Shown here: piece after piece, positions 1-8,128 of the stretch | How the letters are laid out: every line of letters starts with the position of its first letter | Position numbering within the stretch: the stretch's first letter is position 1 | DNA from: Amycolatopsis alba DSM 44262 | Lineage (GTDB): Bacteria; Actinomycetota; Actinomycetes; Mycobacteriales; Pseudonocardiaceae | DNA: 64,000 nt | Direction of reading: 5' to 3' | Assembly (NCBI RefSeq): GCF_000384215.1 | Contig: NZ_KB913032.1 | Location: 7,835,605 to 7,899,604 of the forward strand | Made by a program: the position numbers and the translations under genes | The notes under the pieces: generated by a model | Seen by the model: only the letters and a program-made list of their open reading frames with translations | Told to the model about the DNA's origin: nothing | Database searches by the model: none

Positions 1-42
1 CGGGTCATCCAGTCACGCGACCGCGAACCCCTGGAGCACACC

Positions 43-783
43 ATGCTGCACGCAATTCCCGATGAACACTACGTCGAATTCGTCGCCGACGGACTCAATC
101 CCAACGACCATCCCAGCTTCCCCGCTCGCGTCGTCGACATCCCGCTGACGACCTCACGCTTCGGAGCACACGCACGTCTGCGCGCCGAAGTCCTCCCCTC
201 GGTACAGCAATGGATCACCAAGAACCCACAACTCGGCATGGGGCTACAACTGCTACCTGCCGACAAGCACCGCTCGAACGACCTGCCCCTCAAGATCGAC
301 ACGACCGGCGCACTCTGGCAACGCACTCTCATCGTCTGGCCCGACGACGGCCTCTACGAGCTCAGCGGTGACACGACCTGGTTCCTTCAGATCTCGGTGC
401 CGACAACGACTGCCGACACCATCAGGTCGCTCCACCGTGAACTCGTCAAGCCAGCGAACCTACGACCAGAACCAGGAGAGGCACTCGTCAACCTGGCGGA
501 CGCCCAGGTCTCGTTCCCCGCGATCGTCGATAACGAAAGCTGGATTGGCGCGGCAGTACCGTACTTCCGTCCGGAGGTCGCAAAGATCCTTGGCGCCTGG
601 CTGAACTACGCCCACCTGACACTCGACGACACCTACGCCCGCACCTACTGGGAAGGCGACACCCTCATCGTCGTCGAAAGCAACGCCGCCTCCATGCCGG
701 GGTATCACCCCGACCACGTCGAACCCAGGCCCGACGGCCGGTACGCCATCGGCTGGCGAGAATGGGTATGGGAGGCCGTGTAG
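43..783 (+). CDS. hypothetical protein, possibly 5'-partial
   Basis: A 246-residue soluble protein with no family I can name. It is acidic, rich in Trp and Tyr, and has no signal peptide or membrane helix. The ATG at 43 follows a GGAG about 9 bases upstream. The frame is also open to the first base of the window, so the real start may lie outside and this may be the C-terminal part of a longer protein. A stem-loop followed by a T run (934-966) lies downstream and could end its transcript. It is co-directional with the amidoligase pair that follows, so a functional link is possible, but nothing in the sequence proves one. Confidence 0.6.
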   Translation: MLHAIPDEHYVEFVADGLNPNDHPSFPARVVDIPLTTSRFGAHARLRAEVLPSVQQWITKNPQLGMGLQLLPADKHRSNDLPLKIDTTGALWQRTLIVWPDDGLYELSGDTTWFLQISVPTTTADTIRSLHRELVKPANLRPEPGEALVNLADAQVSFPAIVDNESWIGAAVPYFRPEVAKILGAWLNYAHLTLDDTYARTYWEGDTLIVVESNAASMPGYHPDHVEPRPDGRYAIGWREWVWEAV

Positions 784-933
784 GCCTGGCCGAAGGTCCG
801 AGAACTCGCGCCTTTCGTGAATACGGCGCGCGACCACATCTAGTCGCCCATCAACAGCGGGAAGTGGTATTCGCCGCGTATTCAACGCAGCAACCACGGT
901 TGCGCACAAACTTCGATCACGTCATTCCCATTT

Positions 934-966
934 GCCCTCGCGGACTCGGTCCGCGAGGGCATTTTT
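934..966 (+). terminator. stem-loop plus T run before the amidoligase gene
   Basis: Perfect 11-bp arms (934-944 and 950-960) with a 5-base loop are followed by ATTTTT. This has the form of an intrinsic terminator for the preceding gene. It sits only about 24 bases before the TTG start of the next gene, so it could instead act as an attenuator of that gene. Confidence 0.6.
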
Positions 967-989
967 CCTATACCCGAAGGGAAATAACG

Positions 990-2288
990 TTGACACTCTT
1001 CGCTGATCAGCTCGCCCTGCGATGCGATCACTGTTCCAGCACCACCTGGCAGCGGCGCCGCACTGCCTCCGGGAAAAAAGTATGTAGCACCTGCGTCAAA
1101 GCCATGCCGTCCTGCGACCACTGCGACCTGCCCACCACATCTGCGTCACCAACGGACGACCACGGCGACGTCTGTGTCACGTGCGCCAACTCCATCGGCC
1201 TCTACCCCTGCGACGAGTGCCCGACCCTCATCAACCATGGTGACACGTGCAGTGTTCATTCCGCACTGCGGCCGCGCTCATTCATTTGCAGCAACTGTCG
1301 CATTCGCCGAACCGGCGAGACGGCATCACGCGCGACAGACGAACGCGAACTGTGCATCCGTTGCGTGGATCGCTATCACCTGTGCGATGACTGCAATCTG
1401 TTCGACGAGTACAACACGGCTGTCGAGAACAGCGACTCTACGCATGCATTCTGCTACTCCTGCGCTCTCGAACACGGCTATTACGAGTGCCTGACCTGCG
1501 AACGGCTCATCTACCACGGCGACTACTGCATTAACCACATCGACCGGGCAGGCTACTACGCAATTCACGACTACTATTTCAAACCCGAACCGATCTTCCA
1601 CGGAATCGGCCCTCGCTACCTCGGCATGGAACTGGAGATCAACGTCCCCCGCGGCCAACTCACTGACTGCGTCGACGACGCGACCAACGCACTCGGCGAG
1701 CTCGGATACCTCAAAGAGGACGGATCCATCGCCCGCGGCTTCGAACTCGTCACACATCCGATGTCCTACCTGTGGGCACTCGACTCATTCCCCTGGCATC
1801 TCCTCGACGACCTGCAAGCCAAAGGCTGCACCGGAGACGGCATCGGTATGCACGTCCACATCAGCCGCGCCGCCTTCGCCGACTCATTCCACGTCTATCG
1901 ATGGATGAAGTTCGTCTACCGCAACGCTTCCGATGTCCAACTGCTTGCCAGGCGGCACTCCAGCTATGCCGCGTTCAACGACTATGAGCGAGTTATGGTC
2001 AAAGAGACCTGCAAAGGCGAGCGGAACCCCCCGCGATCCCTTGCCATCAACACGCAACCGGAAGACACACTCGAACTGCGCGTCTTCGCCTCCAGTCTCG
2101 ACATCGGCCAGGTCCAGGCCGCTCTCGCCTTTGCGGATGCCTCCGTCAGCTACACACGTGACCTGACCATCTCCGACCTCGCTCAGCGTGGAGGCTGGAA
2201 CTGGGACAGCTTCACACGATGGCTCCTCACACATCCGAAGTACTCGCCTCTGACCCGCGAACTGGAGAGCCTCGCATGTGCATGCTGA
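990..2288 (+). CDS. zinc-finger amidoligase (amidoligase_2-like)
   Basis: Predicted ATP-dependent ligase forming an amide bond between a carboxylate and an amine. The first ~190 residues carry a long series of CxxC pairs, several treble-clef or zinc-ribbon units. The C-terminal half shows the amidoligase signatures in order: GMELEI near residue 212, a D-G-S-I...G-F-E stretch near 243, GMHVHIS near 286 and ELRVF near 362. I chose the TTG at 990 because a GAAGGGA Shine-Dalgarno lies 7 bases upstream; in-frame codons back to 762 would run through the preceding stem-loop. Its 3' end overlaps the start of a class-II glutamine amidotransferase by 13 bases. That pairing is known for this family (comparative genomics by Iyer, Aravind and colleagues) and suggests the partner supplies ammonia. 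The substrate is unknown. Confidence 0.8.
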   Translation: MTLFADQLALRCDHCSSTTWQRRRTASGKKVCSTCVKAMPSCDHCDLPTTSASPTDDHGDVCVTCANSIGLYPCDECPTLINHGDTCSVHSALRPRSFICSNCRIRRTGETASRATDERELCIRCVDRYHLCDDCNLFDEYNTAVENSDSTHAFCYSCALEHGYYECLTCERLIYHGDYCINHIDRAGYYAIHDYYFKPEPIFHGIGPRYLGMELEINVPRGQLTDCVDDATNALGELGYLKEDGSIARGFELVTHPMSYLWALDSFPWHLLDDLQAKGCTGDGIGMHVHISRAAFADSFHVYRWMKFVYRNASDVQLLARRHSSYAAFNDYERVMVKETCKGERNPPRSLAINTQPEDTLELRVFASSLDIGQVQAALAFADASVSYTRDLTISDLAQRGGWNWDSFTRWLLTHPKYSPLTRELESLACAC

Positions 2289-3097
2289 CCTACCTTCCTG
2301 AGGGAATCCAGCCCGACATCGACGCTCTCAGCAACGGAGCGATCCTCAACGACCACGGTCACGGCTACGCCATCGTGGCGAACGCGCACATCATCTCGGG
2401 CCGCGGCATGCACGCCTCAGCCGTCATCGACGAATTCGCCGCCTTTCGCCGTCTCCATCCCGAAGGCCCCGCGCTGTTCCACAGCCGGTTCGCCACGCAC
2501 GGATCGGTCAATGAGTCCAACAATCACCCGTTCCCTGTGGGCGCGGACGAGCGGACAGTCCTGGCTCACAACGGGGTTCTTCCCGCGGCAGCACAGCCAG
2601 CCAAGGGCGACGACCGGTCGGACACCCGCATCGCCGCGGACGACATCTTCCCCAGCCCACAGTTCTCCTCCTTCGACGATCCGAAGACTCGCAAGCTCAT
2701 CGAACGGTGGCTCGGCCGAGTCAACAAGGTCGTCATTCTCACCGTCGATCCCCGCTATCGCAGGAGCGGCTACATCTTCAACGAACGCGCGGGTGTCTGG
2801 GACGGCGATACCTGGTACTCCAACTACGACTTCGAACACCACAGTTCCTATTCATCGCCGGGGCACGCAGCGTGGCGGGGACTCGACGAAGGCTGCGCGT
2901 GCTGCGGCATCGCCGACAGTATTGACCCCGAAGCGGGCCTCTGCCTCGCCTGCGGATCATGCCCCGTATGCGGCGCCGACGAAAGAGACTGCGCCCAGGG
3001 CTGCTACCGCAGACTCCTGACCCTTCCATGCGGTGAATGCGGTTCAGACATCCGGTATTGCCCCTGCCCTCTCCCCGACGGATACGTCACAACCTGA
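2276..3097 (+). CDS. class-II glutamine amidotransferase with C-terminal zinc ribbons
   Basis: Ntn-type glutaminase domain. The start at 2276 gives Met-Cys-Met-Leu, so removal of Met exposes Cys2 as the expected nucleophile; a GGAGAG lies just upstream. Family motifs follow: HSRFATHG near residue 68, then N-N-H-P-F and A-H-N-G near residue 99. After about residue 205 the protein is cysteine-rich (CACCG, CLACGSCPVCG, CGECG, CPCP), giving two or three zinc ribbons not normally present in GATase domains. The coding overlap with the upstream amidoligase implies translational coupling and a two-component amidation enzyme. Asparagine synthetase or GlmS can be excluded, since no synthetase or isomerase domain follows. 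Confidence 0.85.
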   Translation: MCMLTYLPEGIQPDIDALSNGAILNDHGHGYAIVANAHIISGRGMHASAVIDEFAAFRRLHPEGPALFHSRFATHGSVNESNNHPFPVGADERTVLAHNGVLPAAAQPAKGDDRSDTRIAADDIFPSPQFSSFDDPKTRKLIERWLGRVNKVVILTVDPRYRRSGYIFNERAGVWDGDTWYSNYDFEHHSSYSSPGHAAWRGLDEGCACCGIADSIDPEAGLCLACGSCPVCGADERDCAQGCYRRLLTLPCGECGSDIRYCPCPLPDGYVTT

Positions 3098-3163
3098 CAC
3101 CCACACAGATAACCAGCGCCAGCGCCTTCCACTCACATCGCGCACATTCCGGAAGCGAGATCA

Positions 3164-4411
3164 TTGTCCGGGCCACCTATGGACCATCTGGCCTTGTCAG
3201 GCGCCGTCGCGCGGACTACCACCCAGCACACCGCGAATTATCCACCGCGGCCGGTGATCCCATCGCCCATCACTATTTTCTGTCCCGAAAGGACTACTAT
3301 CGCGCCTCGCACCGTTAAAGTAAAAACTACGAGCGACGTGTTCGCGGCGATCCCGCACCTACTCGGGTTCGTCCCCCACAAGTCCTTTGTACTCATTTTT
3401 ATCGGCAATGACCCTCTCCGCCCCAACCGCAGTGAAATGATCGCGAGGGTCTCACTCGACGATGTCGGACAGGATCCCGCCGCACTCGCACGTCACCTGA
3501 CCCGAAGCGCGATGGACCATCCGATAGCCGCTGTCATTGGCCTCGCCGTGTGTCCGTCATCGCCCGAGCCAGGCTCCGCTCTGCCCTATCGGACAGAACT
3601 GCTCACCCTCACCCACGAGATCCGGCAGCACGGTCTCCGCATCGACGAAGTCGGGCATGTTCCCGACTTCACCGAAGGCGCCACCTGGCAGTCCTACCTG
3701 GCCGAGGATCGAACAGGACGGCTCCCTGACCCGTTCGCCACGCCAGTCGCCGCCACCGTCGTCGCCGAAGGGCTTGTCACAGCACGCTCTCGTGACGACC
3801 TCGCGGCCGTCTTCACCCCGGCCGGTCCCGCTCTTCGGGCTCGCGTGGCACCGCTGATCTTCTCTGCTCTTGAGCAGACTCGCGCCGACCGAACGCAGCC
3901 TGACGTTGCACGCGAACGACTCGCTCGCGCCGAGGGCGCGATCACCGCCGCAACGACTGGCACCCTGCCAGCAGAGGACCACGAGATCGCTGACCTGATC
4001 GCCACCTTCAGCGTCGAACCGTTTCGCAGCGCAATGTTCAATGACAGGTCGACCAAGGCCCTGCACGGAGTTAAGGCGCTGACTACCTATCTGTGGCGGG
4101 TCGCCCCCGAGCCGTGCGCGAGCAACCTCGCTGCGATTGCGGGTCTGCACGCCTACATGCTGGGCGGAAGCACCATTGCCCGGATCGCCGCTGACGCTGG
4201 CACTGCTCGGCTGCCGCTGCTGAGTCTTCTCCGTGAAGTTCTCGACCGCCAACTGTCGCCGCGCGAACTGAAGGTAGTGGCCATTCTGGCGGGCAGTGAA
4301 GCCCGCGCAGAACTCGACGCTTTCGGACCAGCAGAAGGGCCCCAGGGAGCTGAACCGAACGAAGCCGCGGCAGGCCCCTGCGAGCCCATCGATCGCCTCA
4401 GCCGTAACTGA
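3164..4411 (+). CDS. DUF4192 domain-containing protein
   Basis: The conserved N-terminal DUF4192 signature (D-V-F-A-A-I-P-H-L-L-G-F-V-P followed by a hydrophobic strand) begins near base 3335. The family is frequent in actinobacteria and on their plasmids; its function is unknown. The start is uncertain. The ATG at 3164 has no clear ribosome-binding site. A GAAAGGA at 3287-3293 lies 5 bases before an in-frame ATC at 3299, which would give a protein of the usual family length. Predicted cytosolic, mixed alpha/beta. It is followed at a 48-base gap by dprA, whose own GAAAGGA site looks the same. Confidence 0.8.
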   Translation: MSGPPMDHLALSGAVARTTTQHTANYPPRPVIPSPITIFCPERTTIAPRTVKVKTTSDVFAAIPHLLGFVPHKSFVLIFIGNDPLRPNRSEMIARVSLDDVGQDPAALARHLTRSAMDHPIAAVIGLAVCPSSPEPGSALPYRTELLTLTHEIRQHGLRIDEVGHVPDFTEGATWQSYLAEDRTGRLPDPFATPVAATVVAEGLVTARSRDDLAAVFTPAGPALRARVAPLIFSALEQTRADRTQPDVARERLARAEGAITAATTGTLPAEDHEIADLIATFSVEPFRSAMFNDRSTKALHGVKALTTYLWRVAPEPCASNLAAIAGLHAYMLGGSTIARIAADAGTARLPLLSLLREVLDRQLSPRELKVVAILAGSEARAELDAFGPAEGPQGAEPNEAAAGPCEPIDRLSRN

Positions 4412-4459
4412 TTCGCCCATAGCGGAACTTCCCCTCTGACAGCCCGAAAGGAAACCGAG

Positions 4460-5410
4460 ATGACTTTCGAGGACGAGAGGATCGCACGCGCGTACCTGAT
4501 ACGGGCGGCGGAGCCGCCTGCGCCCGCGTTGCTTGCTTTTGTCAACGAGCATGGGCCCGTTGAGGCCGCGGACCGGGTCAAACGCGCCGAATGCCCACGG
4601 GCAGTCCGGGAGGAGACCACGGGGCGCCGTGACCACGACCGCGCCGGGCGTGATCTGGAGCGAGCCGCCGCAGACGAGACCAGGCTGGTCATCCCGGAAG
4701 ACGACGAATGGCCGGCGCGGCAACTGCTTTCGCTAGCGGCCGCCGGCAGCAGAAGCGGTTCCGGACTTGCAGCACCGCTGGCGCTGTGGGTACGCGGTCA
4801 GGCAAGGCTCGGTGAGGCGGTCGACCAGGCGATCGCGATCGTCGGCGCCCGCGCGGCGACCGCGTACGGCGAGCACAACGCGGCCGAGCTGGGATATCAC
4901 CTGGCGAGCCGGGGGATCCCTGTGTTCTCGGGGGCGGCGTACGGCATTGACGGCGCGGCGCACCGGGGCGCGCTGAGCGCGGACGGCACGACGGTCGCTG
5001 TGCTGCCCTGTGGCATCGACGTCAAGTATCCGCTGGGGCACGGAACCCTGCTGGACCGCATCGCAGCCACCGGAGCACTCGTGAGTGAGTATCCGCCCGG
5101 CACCGCACCATCGAGGCACCGGTTTCTCGTCCGGAACAGGCTCCTCGCGGCCCTCACCGCAGCGACGGTCGTCGTCGAGGCGGGACGGCGCAGCGGCGCA
5201 CGGAACACCGCCTCTACCGCCGGAGAGCTAGGCAAGGTGGTGATGGCGATGCCGGGACCGGTGTCGTCAGGGATGTCCGCCGGCTGCCACGCGCTGATCC
5301 GCGAAAGCGAGGCCATCCTGGTGACCTCCGCGGACGACGTCCTCGACGCCACCGCGTTCCCGCACAACGATCCAGCAGAACCCGCCGACACGGCTCCGTC
5401 GACCGCTTAG
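4460..5410 (+). CDS. dprA: DprA/Smf-like DNA-processing protein
   Basis: Rossmann-like DprA domain of the RecA-loader family that binds single-stranded DNA. Visible motifs are VGARAATAYG, the loop SGAAYGIDGAAHRGAL, LPCGIDVKYP, S-E-Y-P-P-G-T, RNR...A-L, and SGARNTA...ELG...PGPVSSG. At 316 residues it has the core but no clear C-terminal winged-helix (DML1-like) extension. Start ATG with GAAAGGA upstream. Many actinobacterial conjugative elements carry a dprA-like gene beside ssb, so a role with incoming single-stranded transfer DNA is a reasonable inference; natural competence need not be involved. Confidence 0.9.
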   Translation: MTFEDERIARAYLIRAAEPPAPALLAFVNEHGPVEAADRVKRAECPRAVREETTGRRDHDRAGRDLERAAADETRLVIPEDDEWPARQLLSLAAAGSRSGSGLAAPLALWVRGQARLGEAVDQAIAIVGARAATAYGEHNAAELGYHLASRGIPVFSGAAYGIDGAAHRGALSADGTTVAVLPCGIDVKYPLGHGTLLDRIAATGALVSEYPPGTAPSRHRFLVRNRLLAALTAATVVVEAGRRSGARNTASTAGELGKVVMAMPGPVSSGMSAGCHALIRESEAILVTSADDVLDATAFPHNDPAEPADTAPSTA

Positions 5411-5956
5411 GTCTACCTGGTTCCTCTCTGATGCCCACGGCGCTACTCGGCCGGCGCTCGCTCCGCCTCGTGCAGCGAGCCAGCCTCCCACTGTTGAGGC
5501 GACAACGTGACGCTTGCACCGAGAAGGCCGCGGGGACAGCGCGTGGTCCCTGAACTGGCCCTCATCCGATGAGATCTGTGCTCTCGGACACCGGCTCTCC
5601 ACTGACGGCAGATGACGAGAAGGCCGGGACACTGCCTACTCGTTTGGGGGCTGGGGAAACGCCCGATGGGCGTTTCCCCAGCCCCCAACCGCCACACCCA
5701 CATCATCTGTCTGATGTTTCCCTGGTCCTGGATGTGTGGACCGCACAAAGTCCAGCACACCCAGGGCGGGGGCAACGTTCCCGGAGTTCCGGCCCGATCC
5801 GCCCAGGTGAACCAGCCGCTCACCCATCGTCCGCCCGTGCCCGCTCCGTACAGGCCGGTCCACACCGGACGGACGAGCCGGTCCGGGAACGACCCCCGCC
5901 CCGGCCGCGCTAGGGCTGCGCCGCGTTCCACTCACCCAGCAACCAGGGAGAACACC
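5411..5956. other. 546-bp intergenic region with a 21-bp perfect palindrome
   Basis: No convincing gene. The main feature is the stem-loop at 5644-5688. The region probably also holds the ssb promoter; no clear -35/-10 pair was recognised. Confidence 0.6.
5644..5688. repeat. perfect inverted repeat, 21-bp arms, 3-base loop
   Basis: The left arm 5644-5664 is the exact reverse complement of 5668-5688, with loop GAT. No T run follows, so it is not a classical intrinsic terminator, although such stems can terminate in high-GC bacteria. It could also be a protein-binding or single-strand hairpin site. Confidence 0.8.
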
Positions 5957-6463
5957 ATGGCTGGCGAACCCGTCATCACCGTCATCGGCAACCTCACCGC
6001 CGACCCGGAGCTGCGTTTCACCCCCTCTGGGAAGGCGGTCGCGAACTTCACCGTCGCGTCCACCCCGCGCAAGCGCAACAACGTCACCGGCGAATGGGAG
6101 GACGGAGAGGCACTTTTCCTGCGCTGCACCATCTGGCAGCAGCCGGGTGAGAACGTGGCCGAGTCCCTGACTCGAGGCGCGCGCGTCATCGTCCAGGGCC
6201 GGTTGAAGCAGCGCTCGTTCGAAACCCGCGAAGGTGAGAAGCGGACCGTGGTGGAGCTCGACGTCGACGAGATCGGCCCGTCCCTGCGCTACGCGACCGC
6301 GACGGTGAACAAGGTGACCAGGACGCAGAGCGCCCAGCCCACCACCTCCGCCGCACCCGCGGCTGCGGCCGCTCCCGTCGACGACGTGTGGGGTCCTGCC
6401 CCGGAGCAGGAACTCGTCGGTGCCGGTGCCGGTGCCGGTGGCGGTAGCGACCTCCCGTTCTAG
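5957..6463 (+). CDS. ssb: single-stranded DNA-binding protein
   Basis: 168 residues. The N-terminal OB fold is complete: [16 protein letters not shown] near residue 6, F-T-V-A-S-T-P-R, and an [10 protein letters not shown] segment. An Ala/Pro/Gly-rich linker follows, then the acidic tip ending D-L-P-F that normally docks partner proteins. The ATG at 5957 follows GGGAG; the frame stays open upstream but without family similarity. Probably a second, element-borne SSB protecting transferred single-stranded DNA. A Gly-Ala repeat before the tip is encoded by GGTGCC repeats. Confidence 0.95.
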   Translation: MAGEPVITVIGNLTADPELRFTPSGKAVANFTVASTPRKRNNVTGEWEDGEALFLRCTIWQQPGENVAESLTRGARVIVQGRLKQRSFETREGEKRTVVELDVDEIGPSLRYATATVNKVTRTQSAQPTTSAAPAAAAAPVDDVWGPAPEQELVGAGAGAGGGSDLPF

Positions 6464-6466
6464 GCC

Positions 6467-6514
6467 GGGTTAGTTGTCCGGCCGGGACTTCCCCACCGGC
6501 CGGACAACTAACCC
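6467..6514. terminator. stem-loop after ssb (19-bp perfect arms)
   Basis: Arms 6467-6485 and 6496-6514 are exact reverse complements around a 10-base loop, starting 3 bases after the ssb stop. Probably a terminator without a T tail. Confidence 0.7.
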
Positions 6515-6519
6515 ACCCA

Positions 6520-6560
6520 GGTGCCGGTGGGCCAGCCGTACCAGCTGGCCCACCGGCACC
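6520..6560. terminator. second stem-loop after ssb (17-bp perfect arms)
   Basis: Arms 6520-6536 and 6544-6560 are exact reverse complements around a 7-base loop. It follows the first stem by 5 bases and has unrelated sequence. Confidence 0.65.
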
Positions 6561-6597
6561 GACGCAACTGTCGTTCGTTCCCTCGGGAGATTCTCTG

Positions 6598-6834
6598 ATG
6601 ACTGACAGGTACGAGCTCAACCCACCGAGCGTTGACGTCAAGCTCGCCCAGCCGGGTAGTGAGTTGGGGATGGAAACCCTCGACGATGGAAATCATGGTC
6701 TCGTCATCGGCGAGCCGGAATCATCGGCTTACGTCATCGAAGGCAGCCTCGACGCCATCGCTGCCTTCGCAGCTCGCGTCGTCAACATCGTCGACGCAGA
6801 ACGCGAGAAGGTGCGACGTCGTACTCGCTCGTGA
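6598..6834 (+). CDS. small hypothetical protein
   Basis: A 78-residue soluble protein with a clear ribosome site (CGGGAG about 9 bases before ATG). Acidic overall with a basic C-terminus. The segment around V-I-E-G-S-L-D-A-I-A-A-F-A looks amphipathic. No recognised family. It lies alone between two blocks of long stem-loops, like its cargo neighbours. Confidence 0.55.
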   Translation: MTDRYELNPPSVDVKLAQPGSELGMETLDDGNHGLVIGEPESSAYVIEGSLDAIAAFAARVVNIVDAEREKVRRRTRS

Positions 6835-7025
6835 ACTCGCGCGCATCCTGAGCGACGCGGCACCGACAGCAACCGCTGGCCTAGCAGGGCGCCCTCCACC
6901 TCAAACGTTCCGCAACGAGCGCCTGGTTTGGCTTCATCTTCAATTCGTGTGAGTCTGCCGCAGCGACAGAGCCGATTCGCGCCCCCCGCCAGGACTACAC
7001 CAACGCCCGGACCCAAGCTCACCCC

Positions 7026-7064
7026 GAGGCTGGTGGCCAGCCAGACCGGCTGGCCACCAGCCTC
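7026..7064. terminator. stem-loop, 17-bp perfect arms
   Basis: Arms 7026-7042 and 7048-7064 are exact reverse complements with loop AGACC. It separates the 78-residue gene from the disrupted gene beginning at 7104. No T run. Confidence 0.65.
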
Positions 7065-7103
7065 GCCTCATATCACCCCGCTCCCACCGCCCTGGAGAAC
7101 TAC

Positions 7104-7473
7104 GTGAATACCGCCAACCTCATCGAAGCCGCCCTTTACACACAACGCATCACAGACCGGCCTTAAAGGCCAAGCCAGCCATGCCTTCGCGCGCACAATC
7201 GCCGCACACTTCTACTCCGGGGCCGACAACGAGTCCTACACCTTCGTGTCCACCGGCTCGATCCCCGACAACCCGGTGCGGCTGTGGAGCCAGCTCGAAC
7301 CCGATCCCGACGCCACCACCCCCGCCGCGCGGCGGGCACTCGGCTGTCTCGCCACGTACCTGTTGCGCCACGCCGGACGCGGCCCCGTCGACGGCTGGGC
7401 CGAACTGTGGCTACGCCCTGGCAAACATCCGGCAGAACGACTGCCGCCCGACCAGCGGGAGTACGCGCGATGA
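7104..7473 (+). pseudogene. probable frameshifted small gene
   Basis: A GTG at 7104 after CTGGAGAAC opens a frame that reads N-T-A-N-L-I-E-A-A-L-Y-T-Q-R-I-T-D and stops near 7164. The +1 frame continues directly with protein-like sequence (G-L-K-G-Q-A-S-H-A-F-A-R-T-I-A-A-H-F-Y-S-G, then W-S-Q-L-E-P-D-P) to a stop at 7473. The two halves join naturally near 7150-7160, suggesting a 1-base indel. If intact, only the 75-residue piece from the GTG at 7246 would be made. Family unknown. Confidence 0.4.
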
Positions 7474-7575
7474 GGCTCAACTGTGGCTGACCAACCGGGC
7501 AGACCGACGCGATCGTCCCGGCGGCCACCGGCTGGAAGATCACCCTCAAGCGTGCTCCGGGTGCTTTACGCTCGA

Positions 7576-8037
7576 ATGATGAGCACACGCTACGGGATCA
7601 CCGTCTCGGGCCTGACCCTCGCCGCCGGCGCCGGAGTGTTCTGCGGCACCGTCCCCGTCGGGTACGCCGCCATGCTCGCGACCGTCTTCACCAACCCGGC
7701 ACAGCTGGCCGTGTTGCCCGGTGCGCTCGTCCTCGGCGCGCTCGCCGGGCTCGTGGTCGCCCACGGCACCCGCAAGACGATCCGCCCCAGACTGAACCAG
7801 CGGTCCCGGCGTTTCGTCATCGCCGGGCTGATCATGATGCCTGGGTTCTTCTTCATCGGCGGGCTCGAGGATCTCACCGCCAGCCCCGCCCCCAGCCGAT
7901 GGGCGATCGGGTTCATCCTCTGCTGCGGCCTCGCCGGGGTCGTCGTCCACTACCGCTGGCGCAAGCAGCGCACGCTCGAACAGCACGCCCGCCGCGGCGC
8001 CGAGTACCGCGCGCGTCACCACGTCACGGCTCCCTGA
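7576..8037 (+). CDS. small multi-pass membrane protein
   Basis: About 153 residues with four hydrophobic stretches predicted to cross the membrane, a basic loop between the second and third (R-K-T-I-R-P-R-L-N-Q-R-S-R-R) and a basic cytosolic tail (W-R-K-Q-R, R-R-G-A-E-Y-R-A-R). No named family. Two ATG codons at 7576 and 7579 are the best starts because the hydrophobic region begins right after them; the frame extends upstream to 7483 without membrane-like sequence. A stem-loop follows the stop. Confidence 0.6.
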   Translation: MMSTRYGITVSGLTLAAGAGVFCGTVPVGYAAMLATVFTNPAQLAVLPGALVLGALAGLVVAHGTRKTIRPRLNQRSRRFVIAGLIMMPGFFFIGGLEDLTASPAPSRWAIGFILCCGLAGVVVHYRWRKQRTLEQHARRGAEYRARHHVTAP

Positions 8038-8050
8038 ACGAACACCGGGT

Positions 8051-8083
8051 GGTGGTCAGCACCGGACAAAGGTGCTGACCACC
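8051..8083. terminator. stem-loop, 13-bp perfect arms
   Basis: Arms 8051-8063 and 8071-8083 with a 7-base loop lie between a plus-strand gene and a convergent minus-strand gene. Probably a two-way terminator. Confidence 0.65.
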
Positions 8084-8128
8084 CCCCCTCATAGGTCTCC
8101 ACCGTCGCCACGACTATCGGCTCGCCGC

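Noticed and set aside
762..989. N-terminal extension of the amidoligase frame
   Set aside because: It crosses a terminator stem and shows no family similarity; the TTG at 990 has a good ribosome site.
3557..4723. 388-codon minus-strand frame
   Set aside because: It lies opposite the DUF4192 and dprA genes, which have clear family motifs.
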